A DNA stretch of 64,000 nucleotides from Myxococcales bacterium (lineage in GTDB: Bacteria > Myxococcota_A > Polyangia > Nannocystales > Nannocystaceae), in NCBI GenBank assembly GCA_020633335.1, contig JACKDU010000004.1:558001-622000 (forward strand), in the 5' to 3' direction. Below the pieces are notes generated by a model. It made no database searches and had not been told where the DNA came from. It was given only the letters and a program-made list of their open reading frames with translations. Each line of letters opens with the position of its first letter. The first letter of the stretch is position 1. Positions 28,833-41,277 of the stretch are shown here, piece after piece. The position numbers and the translations under genes were made by a program.

Positions 28833-28911
28833 ATGACAACGAAGAAGATGGTGACAGAGGGCTACCAGATCATCGACCCCTCGGAGCTAGTGCCTCTCCA
28901 CCTGAACGACC
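28833..28911 (+). pseudogene. 5' end of a truncated gene at a rearrangement junction
   Basis: An ATG with a GAAGGA site about 12 bases upstream opens a frame beginning MTTKKMVTEGYQIIDPSELV. After 26 codons it runs straight into the antisense of the CHAT 3' end at 28912, giving a Pro/Arg-rich tail that is not natural. The real 3' part is lost. The break coincides exactly with the edge of the duplicated CHAT segment. No family can be named from so short a piece. Confidence 0.55.
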
Positions 28912-32982
<4,071 letters not shown>

Positions 32983-33105
32983 CGCCTCACCTCCCCGCGC
33001 GCCGCCGAGAGCGGCCGGCCGCACGGTCTCGGCCATGGTAGCGGAGGTCGCCGGGCAGCGGCGGCGGCGCTCACCGGGCCGCGATCGCGCGCGTCCGCGG
33101 GGCGC

Positions 33106-33118
33106 TTGACAGGTCAAT
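33106..33118. promoter_or_regulatory. TTGACAGGTCAA palindrome upstream of the CHAT gene
   Basis: A perfect dyad 124 bases upstream of the amidase-CHAT start and 158 bases before the divergent secreted protein. TGACAGGTCAAT is shared with 14254-14265. It may be an operator controlling one or both divergent genes, or a -35 TTGACA for the plus strand. The rest of 32983-33275 shows nothing else. Confidence 0.4.
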
Positions 33119-33275
33119 TGAGCGTGATTATCGCTCGACGTCAGGGTCAGGTGAGCGGCGTCGACCCTCGGCGCGCTCCCGGCCCCGGACGATCACGGTC
33201 ACGCGCGCGCGGCTCCGCCACGGGGCCCGGTGCCGGCGCGCCACCTCGCTCGGCCCCGACAAGGAGACGACGACG

Positions 33276-33575
33276 ATGTGGAGAGCATGGATCCTCTCGA
33301 TCTGCGCCGCGGCGATCACCTCGGTCGGCGGCGCGACGGCGGCTTCGGCCGGCGATCGGACGCCGGCGACGCAGGCCGCGGACGCCGAGCCGACGACCGA
33401 CGACGGGCGGGTCGTGCAGGTGCTGCGCTGGAACCTCTGCGTCGGTGACCCGCCCGCCGGGACCCGCTGCGATCTCAAGGTGCCGCGGCTCCGCGAGGTG
33501 ATCGCGTCCGCGACCGCGACCGCGACCGCGACCGCGGACGCAGACGCGACCCGCGAGCGCGACGCCCCCTCGTGA
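33276..33575 (+). CDS. Small secreted protein with hexamer-repeat tail
   Basis: Protein of 99 residues. A Sec signal peptide ends near TAASA (about residue 25). The mature part is Asp/Thr-rich with a short Cys pair (LRWNLCVGDPPAGTRC). The C-terminal part (SATATATATADADAT) is encoded by a run of GACCGC units, the same hexamer as in the lipoprotein at 60.7 kb. AAGGAGA lies about nine bases before the ATG. Function unknown. Confidence 0.6.
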   Translation: MWRAWILSICAAAITSVGGATAASAGDRTPATQAADAEPTTDDGRVVQVLRWNLCVGDPPAGTRCDLKVPRLREVIASATATATATADADATRERDAPS

Positions 33576-33662
33576 GCGCCCGGCCGGCCTCACCTCGCGT
33601 CACCACCGCCACACGCGCGGATCCCGAGGCGCGAATCTCGAGATCCGGCGACGGCCGCGGTC

Positions 33663-33668
33663 TATGAT
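33663..33668 (+). promoter_or_regulatory. TATGAT -10 box, 8 bases before start
   Basis: Perfect five-of-six -10 match located eight bases upstream of ATG 33677, with no ribosome site between them. This predicts a leaderless or nearly leaderless mRNA for the FHA-AAA+ regulator. Confidence 0.5.
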
Positions 33669-33676
33669 CCGCCGCC

Positions 33677-35203
33677 ATGGAGACGACCCTCACCGCGATC
33701 CAGGCGCCGCTCGCCGCCGACGACGGGCGACCGGCGCCGGAGGTCCCCGCCCTGGTCCTCCTCTGGTCGCGCGAGGAGCCGCTCCGGGTCGGCGAGGTCG
33801 CGCTCCTCGGCGCCCCGGAGGGCGGCGGCACCCTGATCGTCGGCCGCGGCGGCGGCCGCCAGGACCTCCCGCGCGCCGACTTCGTCCAGCAGCGACCCGG
33901 CCGCAACATCGCCACCGGGCCGCTGCGGACGCCCCGGCTCTCCCGCGATCAGCTCCTGCTCACGCCGATCGGCGGCGGCCGCCTGACGATCACCAACGTC
34001 GGCAAGCTGCCGGCGCTGATCAACGGCCAGGAGCTCCGCGGGGCCGCGGAGATCGGCCCCGGCGATCTCATCGAGCTCGCCGGCGAGGCGCTCCTGATGG
34101 TCCGCCCGCGGCCGCTTGTGCTGCCCCTCGGCGGCCACCGCCCGGGCACCTTCCAGCCCTTCGGCGAGGCCGACAGCGACGGCCTGGTCGGCGAGGGGCC
34201 GGCGGCCTGGGAGCTCCGCGGGCGGATCGCCTTCGTCGCCGGTCGCGGGGCCCACGTGCTGATCCGCGGCGAGAGCGGGACCGGCAAGGAGCTGGTCGCC
34301 CAGGCGATCCACCGCCGCTCCGAGCGCGGCGGCAAGGAGCTGATCGCCCGCAACGCCGCGACGATCCCCGAGACCCTGGTCGACGCCGAGCTCTTCGGCC
34401 ACGCCCGCAACTTCCCCAACCCGGGGATGCCCGAGAGGCCAGGTTTGATCGGCGAGGCCGACGGCTCCTCGCTCTTCCTCGACGAGTTCGCCGAGCTCCC
34501 CCTCGCCCTCCAGGCCCACCTCCTGCGGGTGATGGATCAGGGCGAGTACCAGCGCCTCGGCGAGTCGCGGGCGCGGCGCTCGAGCTTCCGCCTCATCGCC
34601 GCGACCAACCGCCCGGAGTCGGCGCTCAAGCACGACGTCCTCGCCCGCCTCCAGATCCGGGTCGAGCTCCCTGGGCTCAACGAGCGCCGCGAGGACGTCC
34701 CGCTGATCGCCCGCCAGCTCCTCCGGCGGATCGCCGCCCGCGACCCCGAGCTCGCCCGCCGCTTCTTCCCCGGCGGCGATCCCCGCGGGATCCCCCGCCT
34801 CACGCTCCGCCTGATCGCCGCCCTGACGGCGCTCGATTACGCGACCCACGTCCGCGAGCTCGAGGCCCACCTCTGGACGGCGATGACCCGCGCCCGCGGC
34901 GAGCACCTCGACCTCTGGGAGGGCTTCCCTCCGCCCGCGCGCGGTGACGACGACGACGACGACGCCGACGACGACGACGACGCCGACGCCGAGAGCGAGC
35001 GCGACGACGCGAGCGACGACGACTTCGCGGGCGATCGGGTCGACCCCAACACGATCCCGCCCGAGGTGATCCAGGCCTGCCTCGACCGCCACGAGGGTCG
35101 CCAGGAGCCGGTCTGGCGGGAGCTCGGCCTGACCTCCCGTCACGTCCTCACCCGCCTGGTTCGCAAGCACGGCCTGAACGTCCGCGGGCGCGGCGGCCGG
35201 TAG
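33677..35203 (+). CDS. FHA-AAA+ regulator related to sigma-54 activators
   Basis: Protein of 508 residues. FHA-like domain, about 45-150 (TLIVGRGGG, LSRDQLLLTPIGGGRLTITNVGK), which would bind phospho-Thr. AAA+ domain, about 170-400: Walker A GESGTGKE near 198, AELFGHARN, Walker B SLFLDEF near 277, and arginine-finger-like residues. The GAFTGA loop that contacts sigma-54 is replaced (NFPNPG-like), so ordinary sigma-54 activation is doubtful. An Asp-only stretch (about 420-435) links to a Fis-like helix-turn-helix (VWRELGLTSRHVLTRLVRKHGL). It is followed by a perfect hairpin and then a Ser/Thr kinase gene, whose signal it may read through its FHA domain. Confidence 0.85.
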   Translation: METTLTAIQAPLAADDGRPAPEVPALVLLWSREEPLRVGEVALLGAPEGGGTLIVGRGGGRQDLPRADFVQQRPGRNIATGPLRTPRLSRDQLLLTPIGGGRLTITNVGKLPALINGQELRGAAEIGPGDLIELAGEALLMVRPRPLVLPLGGHRPGTFQPFGEADSDGLVGEGPAAWELRGRIAFVAGRGAHVLIRGESGTGKELVAQAIHRRSERGGKELIARNAATIPETLVDAELFGHARNFPNPGMPERPGLIGEADGSSLFLDEFAELPLALQAHLLRVMDQGEYQRLGESRARRSSFRLIAATNRPESALKHDVLARLQIRVELPGLNERREDVPLIARQLLRRIAARDPELARRFFPGGDPRGIPRLTLRLIAALTALDYATHVRELEAHLWTAMTRARGEHLDLWEGFPPPARGDDDDDDADDDDDADAESERDDASDDDFAGDRVDPNTIPPEVIQACLDRHEGRQEPVWRELGLTSRHVLTRLVRKHGLNVRGRGGR

Positions 35204-35244
35204 CCCGCGAGGGGCTTTGGGGGGTCCTCGCGGCCCCTCGCGGG
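35204..35244 (+). terminator. Hairpin immediately after the FHA-AAA+ gene
   Basis: CCCGCGAGGGGC starts at the base after the TAG and pairs perfectly over 12 bp with GCCCCTCGCGGG at 35233-35244. The loop contains TTT and a G run. A probable terminator separating the regulator from the downstream kinase gene. Confidence 0.6.
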
Positions 35245-35335
35245 CGGCCGCGAGCGCGCGCGGAGACCCTGGCCTGCCCCCGAAATCAACGTTCACGGCG
35301 ATCGGCGACCCCTGTTCGCCGATCGCCCGCTCGGG

Positions 35336-35341
35336 TACCCT
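35336..35341 (+). promoter_or_regulatory. TACCCT -10-like box, 9 bases before start
   Basis: TAnnnT hexamer nine bases before ATG 35351, in the same position as at several other genes of this window; suggests a very short leader. Confidence 0.4.
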
Positions 35342-35350
35342 CGTCCGACG

Positions 35351-37993
35351 ATGGAGCACGAGCCGAGCTCGGGCTGGCGACCGCCGCCCACCTTCGACGG
35401 CTTTGATCTGATCCGCCCCCTCGGACAGGGGGGGATGGGGAGCGTCTGGCTCGGCCGCGACCCCGCCCTCGAGCGCCCGGTCGCCCTCAAGCTCCTCCTC
35501 GACGGCGACGCCGACGAGCGCGCCCGCGGCCGCCTGGTGAGCGAGGCCCGGGCGCTCGCCCGCCTCCACCACGCCAACGTCGCCGCGGTCTACCGGGTCG
35601 GCGACGTCGAGGGCCGCCCCTACATCGCCTACGAGTTCGTCGACGGCCTCAGCCTCGCCGAGATCCGGCGCCCGCAGCCCTGGCAGCGGGTCCTCGAGCT
35701 CGGCCTCGGGATCGCCCGCGGGCTCGCGGCGGCCCACCGCCAGGGGATCCTCCACCGCGACGTCAAGCCGGCGAACATCGTCCTCACCCGCGCCGGCGCG
35801 CCCAAGCTCATCGACTTCGGGATCGCCAAGGTCCGCGGCCGGAGCGACGACGAGGACCTGGCGGCGACCGCCGACGCGGGCGCGACCGGCCGCCTGACGG
35901 CCCACGGCGACGTCACCCTCACCGACGAGGGGCGGCTGGTCGGGACCCCGCTCTACATGGCCCCCGAGCTCTGGCAGGGCGATCGCGCGAGCGAGTCCTG
36001 CGACCTCTACGCCCTCGGCCTCGTCCTCTACGAGCTCCTCTGCGGCGAGCTCCCCTTCGCCCGCCTCTCGGGGGCCGCGCTCATCGCCCAGATCCTCTCG
36101 GCCGAGCTCCCGTCGCCGCTCGCCGCCAGCCGCGACCTCCCGCCGGCCTTCGCCGACGTGATCGTCCGCCTCACCCGCCACGCCGCCGGCGATCGCTACC
36201 GCGACGCCGACGCGGTGGTCGACGCCCTCGAGGTGATCCGCTCGCTCTACCGCCCGCTCGTCGACGCGCCGACCGAGGAGCGCGAGGCCGCCGAGCTCCG
36301 CCGCCTCGGCGAGTCCTTCCACGCGATCCGGGCCCGCCGCGCCGAGCTCGGCGCCCACTTCTACGACTCCCTCTTCGCCAGCCACCCCGAGCTCCGGCCG
36401 CTCTTCCCCGCCGACATGCACGGGCAGCAGCAGAAGCTGGTCGGCGCCCTCGAGGTCGCGGTCCAGAACGCGAGCCGGCGGGAGGCGCTGGTCCCCTTCC
36501 TCGAGGACCTCGGCCGCCGCCACGTCGACTACGGGGTGGTCCCCGAGCACTTCGAGGTCGCCGGTCACCAGCTCCTCGCCTCGCTCGCGCACGTCAGCGG
36601 CCGGGCCTGGGACGACGATCTCGCGCGGATCTGGGCGACCGCCTACGACCACCTCGCGCACCTGATGATCCGCGGCCTCACCCAGGGGCAGGCGCGCTAC
36701 GCCGAGACCGTCGACTTCGTCGCGCCGACGCCGACGATGGTCCCGCCGACCCGCTGGAACCTCCCGGTCGGGCCGCCGGCGACCCGCTACGCGCGCAACG
36801 GCGCGGTCTCGATCGCCTATCAGGTGATCGGCTCGGCGCCCCTCGACCTGGTGGTGATCCCGGGCTTCGTCTCCCACCTCGAGAGCTCGTGGGAGCACCC
36901 GCGCTACGCGACCTTCCTCCGCCGCCTCGCCTCCTTCGCCCGGGTGATCCTGATCGACCGGCGCGGCACCGGCCTCTCCGATCGGATGCGCGAGGGGCTC
37001 TCGCTCGACGAGCAGGTCGACGACGTGTGCGCGGTCCTCGACGCGGTCGGCGTCGATCGGGCGGCGATCTTCGGGATCTCCGGCGGCGGCGTCCTCGGGG
37101 CGGCGCTCGCCGCCCTGCGGCCGGAGCGGGTCCGCGCCCTCTGCCTCCACGGCTGCGCCGCCCGCACCCTCGCCGGCCCCGACTTCCCCGAGGGCCTGCC
37201 GACCGCGGCCTACGAGGGGCTCCTCGCCCAGGTCCGCGAGTCGTGGGGCGGGCCCCTCTTCATCGAGGGCGGCGCCCCCTCGCTCGCCGGCGACGCCGAG
37301 TTCCGCGAGTGGTGGAGCCGCTACCTCCGCGCCGGCGCGAGCCCGGGGGCGGCCGAGCTGGTCCTCCGCCACCTCCTCGAGACCGACATCCGCGAGCTCC
37401 TGCCGACGATCGCCGCGCCGACGCTGGTCCTCCACCGCAGCGGCGACGCGCTGGTGCCGACCGCCAGCGGCCGGGCGATGGCGGCGGCGATCCCCGCGGC
37501 CCGCTTCGTCGAGCTCGACGGGATCGATCACCTGCCGATGGCCGGCGACGCCGACGCGGTGGTCGCCGCGGTCCACGACTTCCTCCGCGAGCCGCCGCCG
37601 CCGGCGAGCGAGGCCCACGGCCTGACGACGATCCTCGCCGCCGGCGACAAGGTGCCGCCGCAGCTCTTCTCGCTGGCGACCGCGTCGGAGCGGCGGATCG
37701 CCGGCGACGCGGACGCGCGGGTCGCCGAGCTCAGGAGCGTGGTCGCGGCGATCAACGCCGCCCGCACCCTCGCGTCGACCGCCGCCGCGGTCGGGCTCCC
37801 GGTCGGCGTCGGCGTCCTCGCTGGACCCTGCGCGGGTCGCCGCGGCTGCCGCCTCGACGCCGACGCCTCGGCCCTCGCCGCGAGCGCGCCGCCCGGGCGG
37901 GTGCAGCTCAACCGCAGCGCCTGGGAGCTCGCCCGCGGCGCCGCCGGGATCGAGCTCGAGGATCGCAGCGACGGCGCCCTCGTCCTCCGCTGA
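35351..37993 (+). CDS. Ser/Thr kinase / globin / alpha-beta hydrolase / pseudocyclase fusion
   Basis: Protein of 880 residues. (1) Hanks kinase, about 17-300: GQGGMGSVWLG, VALKLL, HRDVKPANIVL, DFGIAK, GTPLYMAPE, all consistent with activity. (2) Globin domain, about 308-450: SFHAIRARRAELGAHFYDSL, HPELRPLFP with the CD-corner Phe, a Gln cluster in the distal helix, and proximal His near 391 in RRHVDYGVVPEHF. (3) Alpha/beta hydrolase, about 475-750: nucleophile Ser near 577 in GISGGGVLG, DRRGTGLSDR, DALVP and a late His in DGIDHLP. (4) About 755-880, a remnant of a class III nucleotide cyclase (VGVGVLAGPC, ASAPPGRVQLNRSAWELA) without catalytic Asp residues. Probably a soluble heme-based gas or redox sensor. 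Confidence 0.85.
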   Translation: MEHEPSSGWRPPPTFDGFDLIRPLGQGGMGSVWLGRDPALERPVALKLLLDGDADERARGRLVSEARALARLHHANVAAVYRVGDVEGRPYIAYEFVDGLSLAEIRRPQPWQRVLELGLGIARGLAAAHRQGILHRDVKPANIVLTRAGAPKLIDFGIAKVRGRSDDEDLAATADAGATGRLTAHGDVTLTDEGRLVGTPLYMAPELWQGDRASESCDLYALGLVLYELLCGELPFARLSGAALIAQILSAELPSPLAASRDLPPAFADVIVRLTRHAAGDRYRDADAVVDALEVIRSLYRPLVDAPTEEREAAELRRLGESFHAIRARRAELGAHFYDSLFASHPELRPLFPADMHGQQQKLVGALEVAVQNASRREALVPFLEDLGRRHVDYGVVPEHFEVAGHQLLASLAHVSGRAWDDDLARIWATAYDHLAHLMIRGLTQGQARYAETVDFVAPTPTMVPPTRWNLPVGPPATRYARNGAVSIAYQVIGSAPLDLVVIPGFVSHLESSWEHPRYATFLRRLASFARVILIDRRGTGLSDRMREGLSLDEQVDDVCAVLDAVGVDRAAIFGISGGGVLGAALAALRPERVRALCLHGCAARTLAGPDFPEGLPTAAYEGLLAQVRESWGGPLFIEGGAPSLAGDAEFREWWSRYLRAGASPGAAELVLRHLLETDIRELLPTIAAPTLVLHRSGDALVPTASGRAMAAAIPAARFVELDGIDHLPMAGDADAVVAAVHDFLREPPPPASEAHGLTTILAAGDKVPPQLFSLATASERRIAGDADARVAELRSVVAAINAARTLASTAAAVGLPVGVGVLAGPCAGRRGCRLDADASALAASAPPGRVQLNRSAWELARGAAGIELEDRSDGALVLR

Positions 37994-38017
37994 GGGTCTC
38001 CTCCGAACGATCGATCC

Positions 38018-38054
38018 TCGATCCCTCGATCCTCCGTGGAGAGCGAGGGATTGA
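38018..38054 (+). terminator. Imperfect hairpin after the globin kinase gene
   Basis: TCGATCCCTCG and CGAGGGATTGA pair over 11 positions with one mismatch, 25 bases after the stop. The rest of 37994-38343 contains no supported gene. Confidence 0.4.
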
Positions 38055-38343
38055 TCGACGACATCAACCCACCGCGGGGCTCATCGCGACGAGAGAAGCG
38101 ACGCAGGCCGCGCCTTCGTCGGTGCGCCCCCGAGATCGCTACGCCGTGACCTTCGGTCGCAGCGCGCGGCGCTCGTCGAGATCGACCGCGATCGTCGAAG
38201 CCGACGCGCATGACCGCGTCTCGACTCCGCGTACGCAGATCGACGGACACCGCTCGAGAAATTCGTCGACGCCGATGTAATGGCCCGCGCGTTCGGGTCT
38301 CTCACACTGGTTGGACAAGCAGCAGAGGGAGCGAGCGGCGACG

Positions 38344-39537
38344 ATGCGCAGGAAGATCTCGGAGACGACGCGGCGATTCCCCGGGACCATGGCGGCCCTC
38401 TCCCTCCTCCTCGTCGGCGTCGGCGTCGTCCCCGGCGCGTACGCGGCCGACGATCCGCCGACGCCGCCGACCCTGCCCCCGCCGACCCTGCCGAACGTCC
38501 TCGACGAGGAGCCGGCGGGCGAGGCCGAAGGTGAGCCCGCGCCCCGGACCGAGAGCGAGTCCGAGACCGAGACCGCGACTGAGACCGATCCGACCTTGCC
38601 CGAGGACCAGCCTGCCCCCGCCGACCCCGAGGCGCCGGCTGCGGGCGAGATCGCCCCTCCCCTCGAGGTCGAGCTCGCCCCCGCCCCGCTCCCCGAGCCC
38701 GAGCCCGGCCTTGAAGCTGTCCCTTCGGACACCTCGAAGGAGGACCCGGCCGCGAGCGCGACCGAGCCGACCGCGCCGGCCCCCCGCGCCCGGCCGATCG
38801 GCGCCCCCGAGGCGAGCGCGAGCGACCTCCCGGAGGCGAAGCCGGCCGAGAAGATCCCGCACAAGGGCGCGATCCTCGAGTTCAAGAGCGGCGTCCTCGG
38901 CTGCGTCGGGGCGCTCTGCGCCGACCCGAGCGGCCACAACGCGGGCGTCGGCCTCGCCCTCGACGGCTTCCTCGGCGGCAACATCCGCGGCTTCCTCGAC
39001 ATCGGCGTCGAGGGCGGCTGGGGCCGCCTCAACCCCCAGAACATCGCCGGCCGCTCCCTCACCGACGTCTACGGCTTCGACATCGACGCGCTCTCGATGA
39101 TGATCGGCGATCCGCTGGTCGCCCAGGCGGCGGTCTCCGCCCTCACCCTCACGGAGGCGTCGATGTCGGTGGTCCACGGCGGGCCGGCGCTCCGCCTCCA
39201 CGTGATCCCGCGCGGTCGGGTCTCGGCCTACGTCGGCACCGGCGCCCACTACCAGCAGTGGCGCACCCGCTACACCACGACCTCGAGCGAGCACGTCGGC
39301 CTCACCTTCCACGGGACCTCCTTCCCGCTGGTCGCCGGCCTCGGCTTCTACCCCACCCGTCACCTCGCCCTCGGGATCGAGGGGCGCTACGTCCCGAGCC
39401 TCTACTGGATCGCCGCGATCCAGAGCCCCTTCCTCAGCAGCCCGGTGCCGATCTCGGCGCTCGATCGCCTGGGCCCGGTCAGCGATCGCCTGCCGAGCTT
39501 CTGGACGATGAACGCGACCGCCCGCGTCCGCTTCTGA
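38344..39537 (+). CDS. Outer-membrane beta-barrel with acidic Pro/Glu linker
   Basis: About 397 residues from ATG 38344, preceded by a GAGGGAG site; a TTG 11 codons earlier is in frame. Signal peptide ends near GAYA. Residues about 36-175 are a Pro/Glu/Thr-rich linker likely crossing the periplasm or reaching outwards. A small barrel follows (GVGLALDGFLGGNIRGFLDIGVEGGWG, AYVGTGAHYQQW, FPLVAGLGFYPTRHLALGIEGRY) and ends in ARVRF with the terminal Phe used by the BAM complex. It resembles outer-membrane protein beta-barrel families; ligand unknown. Confidence 0.75.
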   Translation: MRRKISETTRRFPGTMAALSLLLVGVGVVPGAYAADDPPTPPTLPPPTLPNVLDEEPAGEAEGEPAPRTESESETETATETDPTLPEDQPAPADPEAPAAGEIAPPLEVELAPAPLPEPEPGLEAVPSDTSKEDPAASATEPTAPAPRARPIGAPEASASDLPEAKPAEKIPHKGAILEFKSGVLGCVGALCADPSGHNAGVGLALDGFLGGNIRGFLDIGVEGGWGRLNPQNIAGRSLTDVYGFDIDALSMMIGDPLVAQAAVSALTLTEASMSVVHGGPALRLHVIPRGRVSAYVGTGAHYQQWRTRYTTTSSEHVGLTFHGTSFPLVAGLGFYPTRHLALGIEGRYVPSLYWIAAIQSPFLSSPVPISALDRLGPVSDRLPSFWTMNATARVRF

Positions 39538-39663
39538 CGCGCGCCCACATCAAGTGGCTGAGACCCCCGGGAGGTCCAGCGCACCATGCGCAACATCGCG
39601 CACATCTTGCCGCTCTGCCGTCGCGTGGCGGGCGGTAGCTTGCGCCGCTTGCTCTGCGCCCCG

Positions 39664-39695
39664 TATATTGCCGGCGCGTCCACGAGGACGCGCCG
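39664..39695 (+). promoter_or_regulatory. Promoter box and 10-bp hairpin before the TIGR04255-HEPN operon
   Basis: TATATT at 39664-39669, with TTGCGC 18 bases upstream, gives a plausible promoter. Directly downstream CGGCGCGTCC and GGACGCGCCG form a perfect 10-bp dyad with a 4-base centre at the expected transcription start. This is where an autoregulating toxin-antitoxin repressor would bind, or a 5' RNA hairpin would form. Confidence 0.5.
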
Positions 39696-39739
39696 TCCGC
39701 GTTGATGGCAGGGTCTCCCTGGACACCCCGGAACTGCCC

Positions 39740-40522
39740 ATGACGGACCACTCCCGAGAATTTCCTTCGCTCCGACACCCGCCGATCGACGAGGTGATCT
39801 GCGGGCTGGTCTTCAAGCCCATCGCAGGGCTCGACCCCCTCGAGCTTGCCGGCTACTGGCAGCAGCGCCGCGTCGATTTTCCCAAGAAACAACTCCAGCC
39901 AGCGCTCCTTGATCCTGGACGCCTCGTCGCAGGACCGATCGGCCAACGCGTCTGGATGATCTCCGGGGACGACGCCCTTGTCCTGCAAGTCCAATCGGAT
40001 CGTTTCTACCTAAACTGGCGAGCTCGCGGCGGCAGGTACCCCCGGTTCGGTGACCATGACGGCGAGACCGGACTTGCGACTCGTTATCGCGCCGAGCTCG
40101 GGCGCTTCGCGGCGTTCTTGAAGAGTGAACTAGGCGCCGAGCTCGAACCCGTTCGCCTCGAGGTCGCAAAGGTCGACCGCCTCCGTCGAGGTGTGCACTG
40201 GAAGATCCTCCACGAGCTCGAAGAAGTCCTCCCGGTGGTGAGCGTCCTGCGGCAGATGCACGTCGCCCAGCACCCGTCGTTCGCTATGCGCATCGTGGAT
40301 CAACGGGAGAGCGGGGCCCTCACGGTAGCGGTGACATCCGAGGGGACCGCAGACGCTGAAATCGGCGCCGTGAGGCTCGAATCGCAGTGCAACGTCACCC
40401 TCGAGGCTCTCGCCGAGTTGCCCACCGCCCTGGCGAGCGCCAACCGCGAACTCAATCAGGCCTTCTTCGGTCTCATTCCGAGAGAACAGCTCTCGCGCTT
40501 TGATGGTGAGGAGGCTCGATGA
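39740..40522 (+). CDS. TIGR04255-family protein
   Basis: Protein of 260 residues. The N-terminus HPPIDEVICGLVFKPIAGLDPLELAGYW and the WxxRG/RYPRF stretch resemble the sporadically distributed TIGR04255 family, whose biochemical role is not known. No signal or membrane segment; a helical C-terminal part (TLEALAELPTALASANRELNQAFFG) may oligomerise. It is the first gene of a three-gene unit, with an ATGA overlap to the next. Codon use is visibly less G/C-biased than flanking genes, hinting at transfer. The family is often found scattered near defence-type genes; that is recollection, not shown here. Confidence 0.7.
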   Translation: MTDHSREFPSLRHPPIDEVICGLVFKPIAGLDPLELAGYWQQRRVDFPKKQLQPALLDPGRLVAGPIGQRVWMISGDDALVLQVQSDRFYLNWRARGGRYPRFGDHDGETGLATRYRAELGRFAAFLKSELGAELEPVRLEVAKVDRLRRGVHWKILHELEEVLPVVSVLRQMHVAQHPSFAMRIVDQRESGALTVAVTSEGTADAEIGAVRLESQCNVTLEALAELPTALASANRELNQAFFGLIPREQLSRFDGEEAR

Positions 40523-41277
40523 TCTCCACCTCAACCCTGGACCGGCGGTACCAAGACCTCTCGCGATGGCTAGCCAGCGTCATCGCCGCGCTGGCCATGG
40601 TCGTCGCCCCCTCGTCGGCGTTCGGGGTGAGCCCGTCGACGGCCCCCACTACCTCTCCGCTACTGGGGATCAGTGCGCCCACCACCGTGACGCCGGATGG
40701 TTCCATCAAGGATGCCCTTCGCGCGCAGACTGAGGAGATCGAGCGTGCTCGGCTGATCGTCGCGGGTCTCGCGATGCACCCGCATCCGGCGGTCCAGCAG
40801 TACTACGAAGCGCTCTATTCGCTCCTGGCCGAGCGACCTGTCGAAACAATCGAAGCAGCGGTAGGCTTGGCCGTCGATTTGGCTGACGCCCGAATGACGC
40901 TCGAAGAGGGCCTGCGCGGCACCGACTTGGCGCGAGAGTTCGATGAGCTCCTCCGCTCCGGACCCGTGCACCCCGTCGAGGACCGCAGGCCGGCCGATCC
41001 CGTGCTGGACGAGCTCGTTCGCGTGCACCCGACCCTCCCGCGAGTGATGAGAGATGCGCGCCTTGAGCTTCGGCGGCGCTTCGGAGAAGAAGCGACACTC
41101 ACGAGCGAAGGTAGAGTCGACCCTGAATCCGGCGAACTCTATGCCGTCCTCCGTGTCGGCACGGATTTGCCACTCGACGAGGCGCTTCGTCGACGTGACT
41201 TGTTCGACGATGAGTGGTGGCTCGACCAGGCGGAGGGCCTCCTAAGCGTCGTTGTAATCGACGTCGAGTTGGTGTGA
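40519..41277 (+). CDS. Membrane-anchored or exported partner protein of HEPN gene
   Basis: Protein of 252 residues. A hydrophobic segment at about 18-36 (LASVIAALAMVVAPSSAFG) is a signal anchor or signal peptide. The rest is acidic and helical, then ends in an alpha/beta module (VMRDARLELRRRFGEEATLTSEG, LYAVLRVGTDLPLDEALRRRDLFDDEWWLDQ). Proteins with this closing module often sit directly before HEPN proteins, so it may neutralise or position the third gene's product. The start overlaps the TIGR04255 stop by 4 bases, and its stop overlaps the HEPN start by 1. The membrane segment on such a partner is unusual. Confidence 0.65.
   Translation: MISTSTLDRRYQDLSRWLASVIAALAMVVAPSSAFGVSPSTAPTTSPLLGISAPTTVTPDGSIKDALRAQTEEIERARLIVAGLAMHPHPAVQQYYEALYSLLAERPVETIEAAVGLAVDLADARMTLEEGLRGTDLAREFDELLRSGPVHPVEDRRPADPVLDELVRVHPTLPRVMRDARLELRRRFGEEATLTSEGRVDPESGELYAVLRVGTDLPLDEALRRRDLFDDEWWLDQAEGLLSVVVIDVELV

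Noticed and set aside
32983..33117. 45-codon N-terminal extension of the amidase-CHAT frame
   Set aside because: Arg/Pro-rich, crosses the palindrome; the strong ribosome site lies before ATG 32982.
33662..37618. 1300-codon open frame on the minus strand opposite the regulator and globin kinase
   Set aside because: No domain, signal or ribosome site; crosses two well-supported genes and their terminator.
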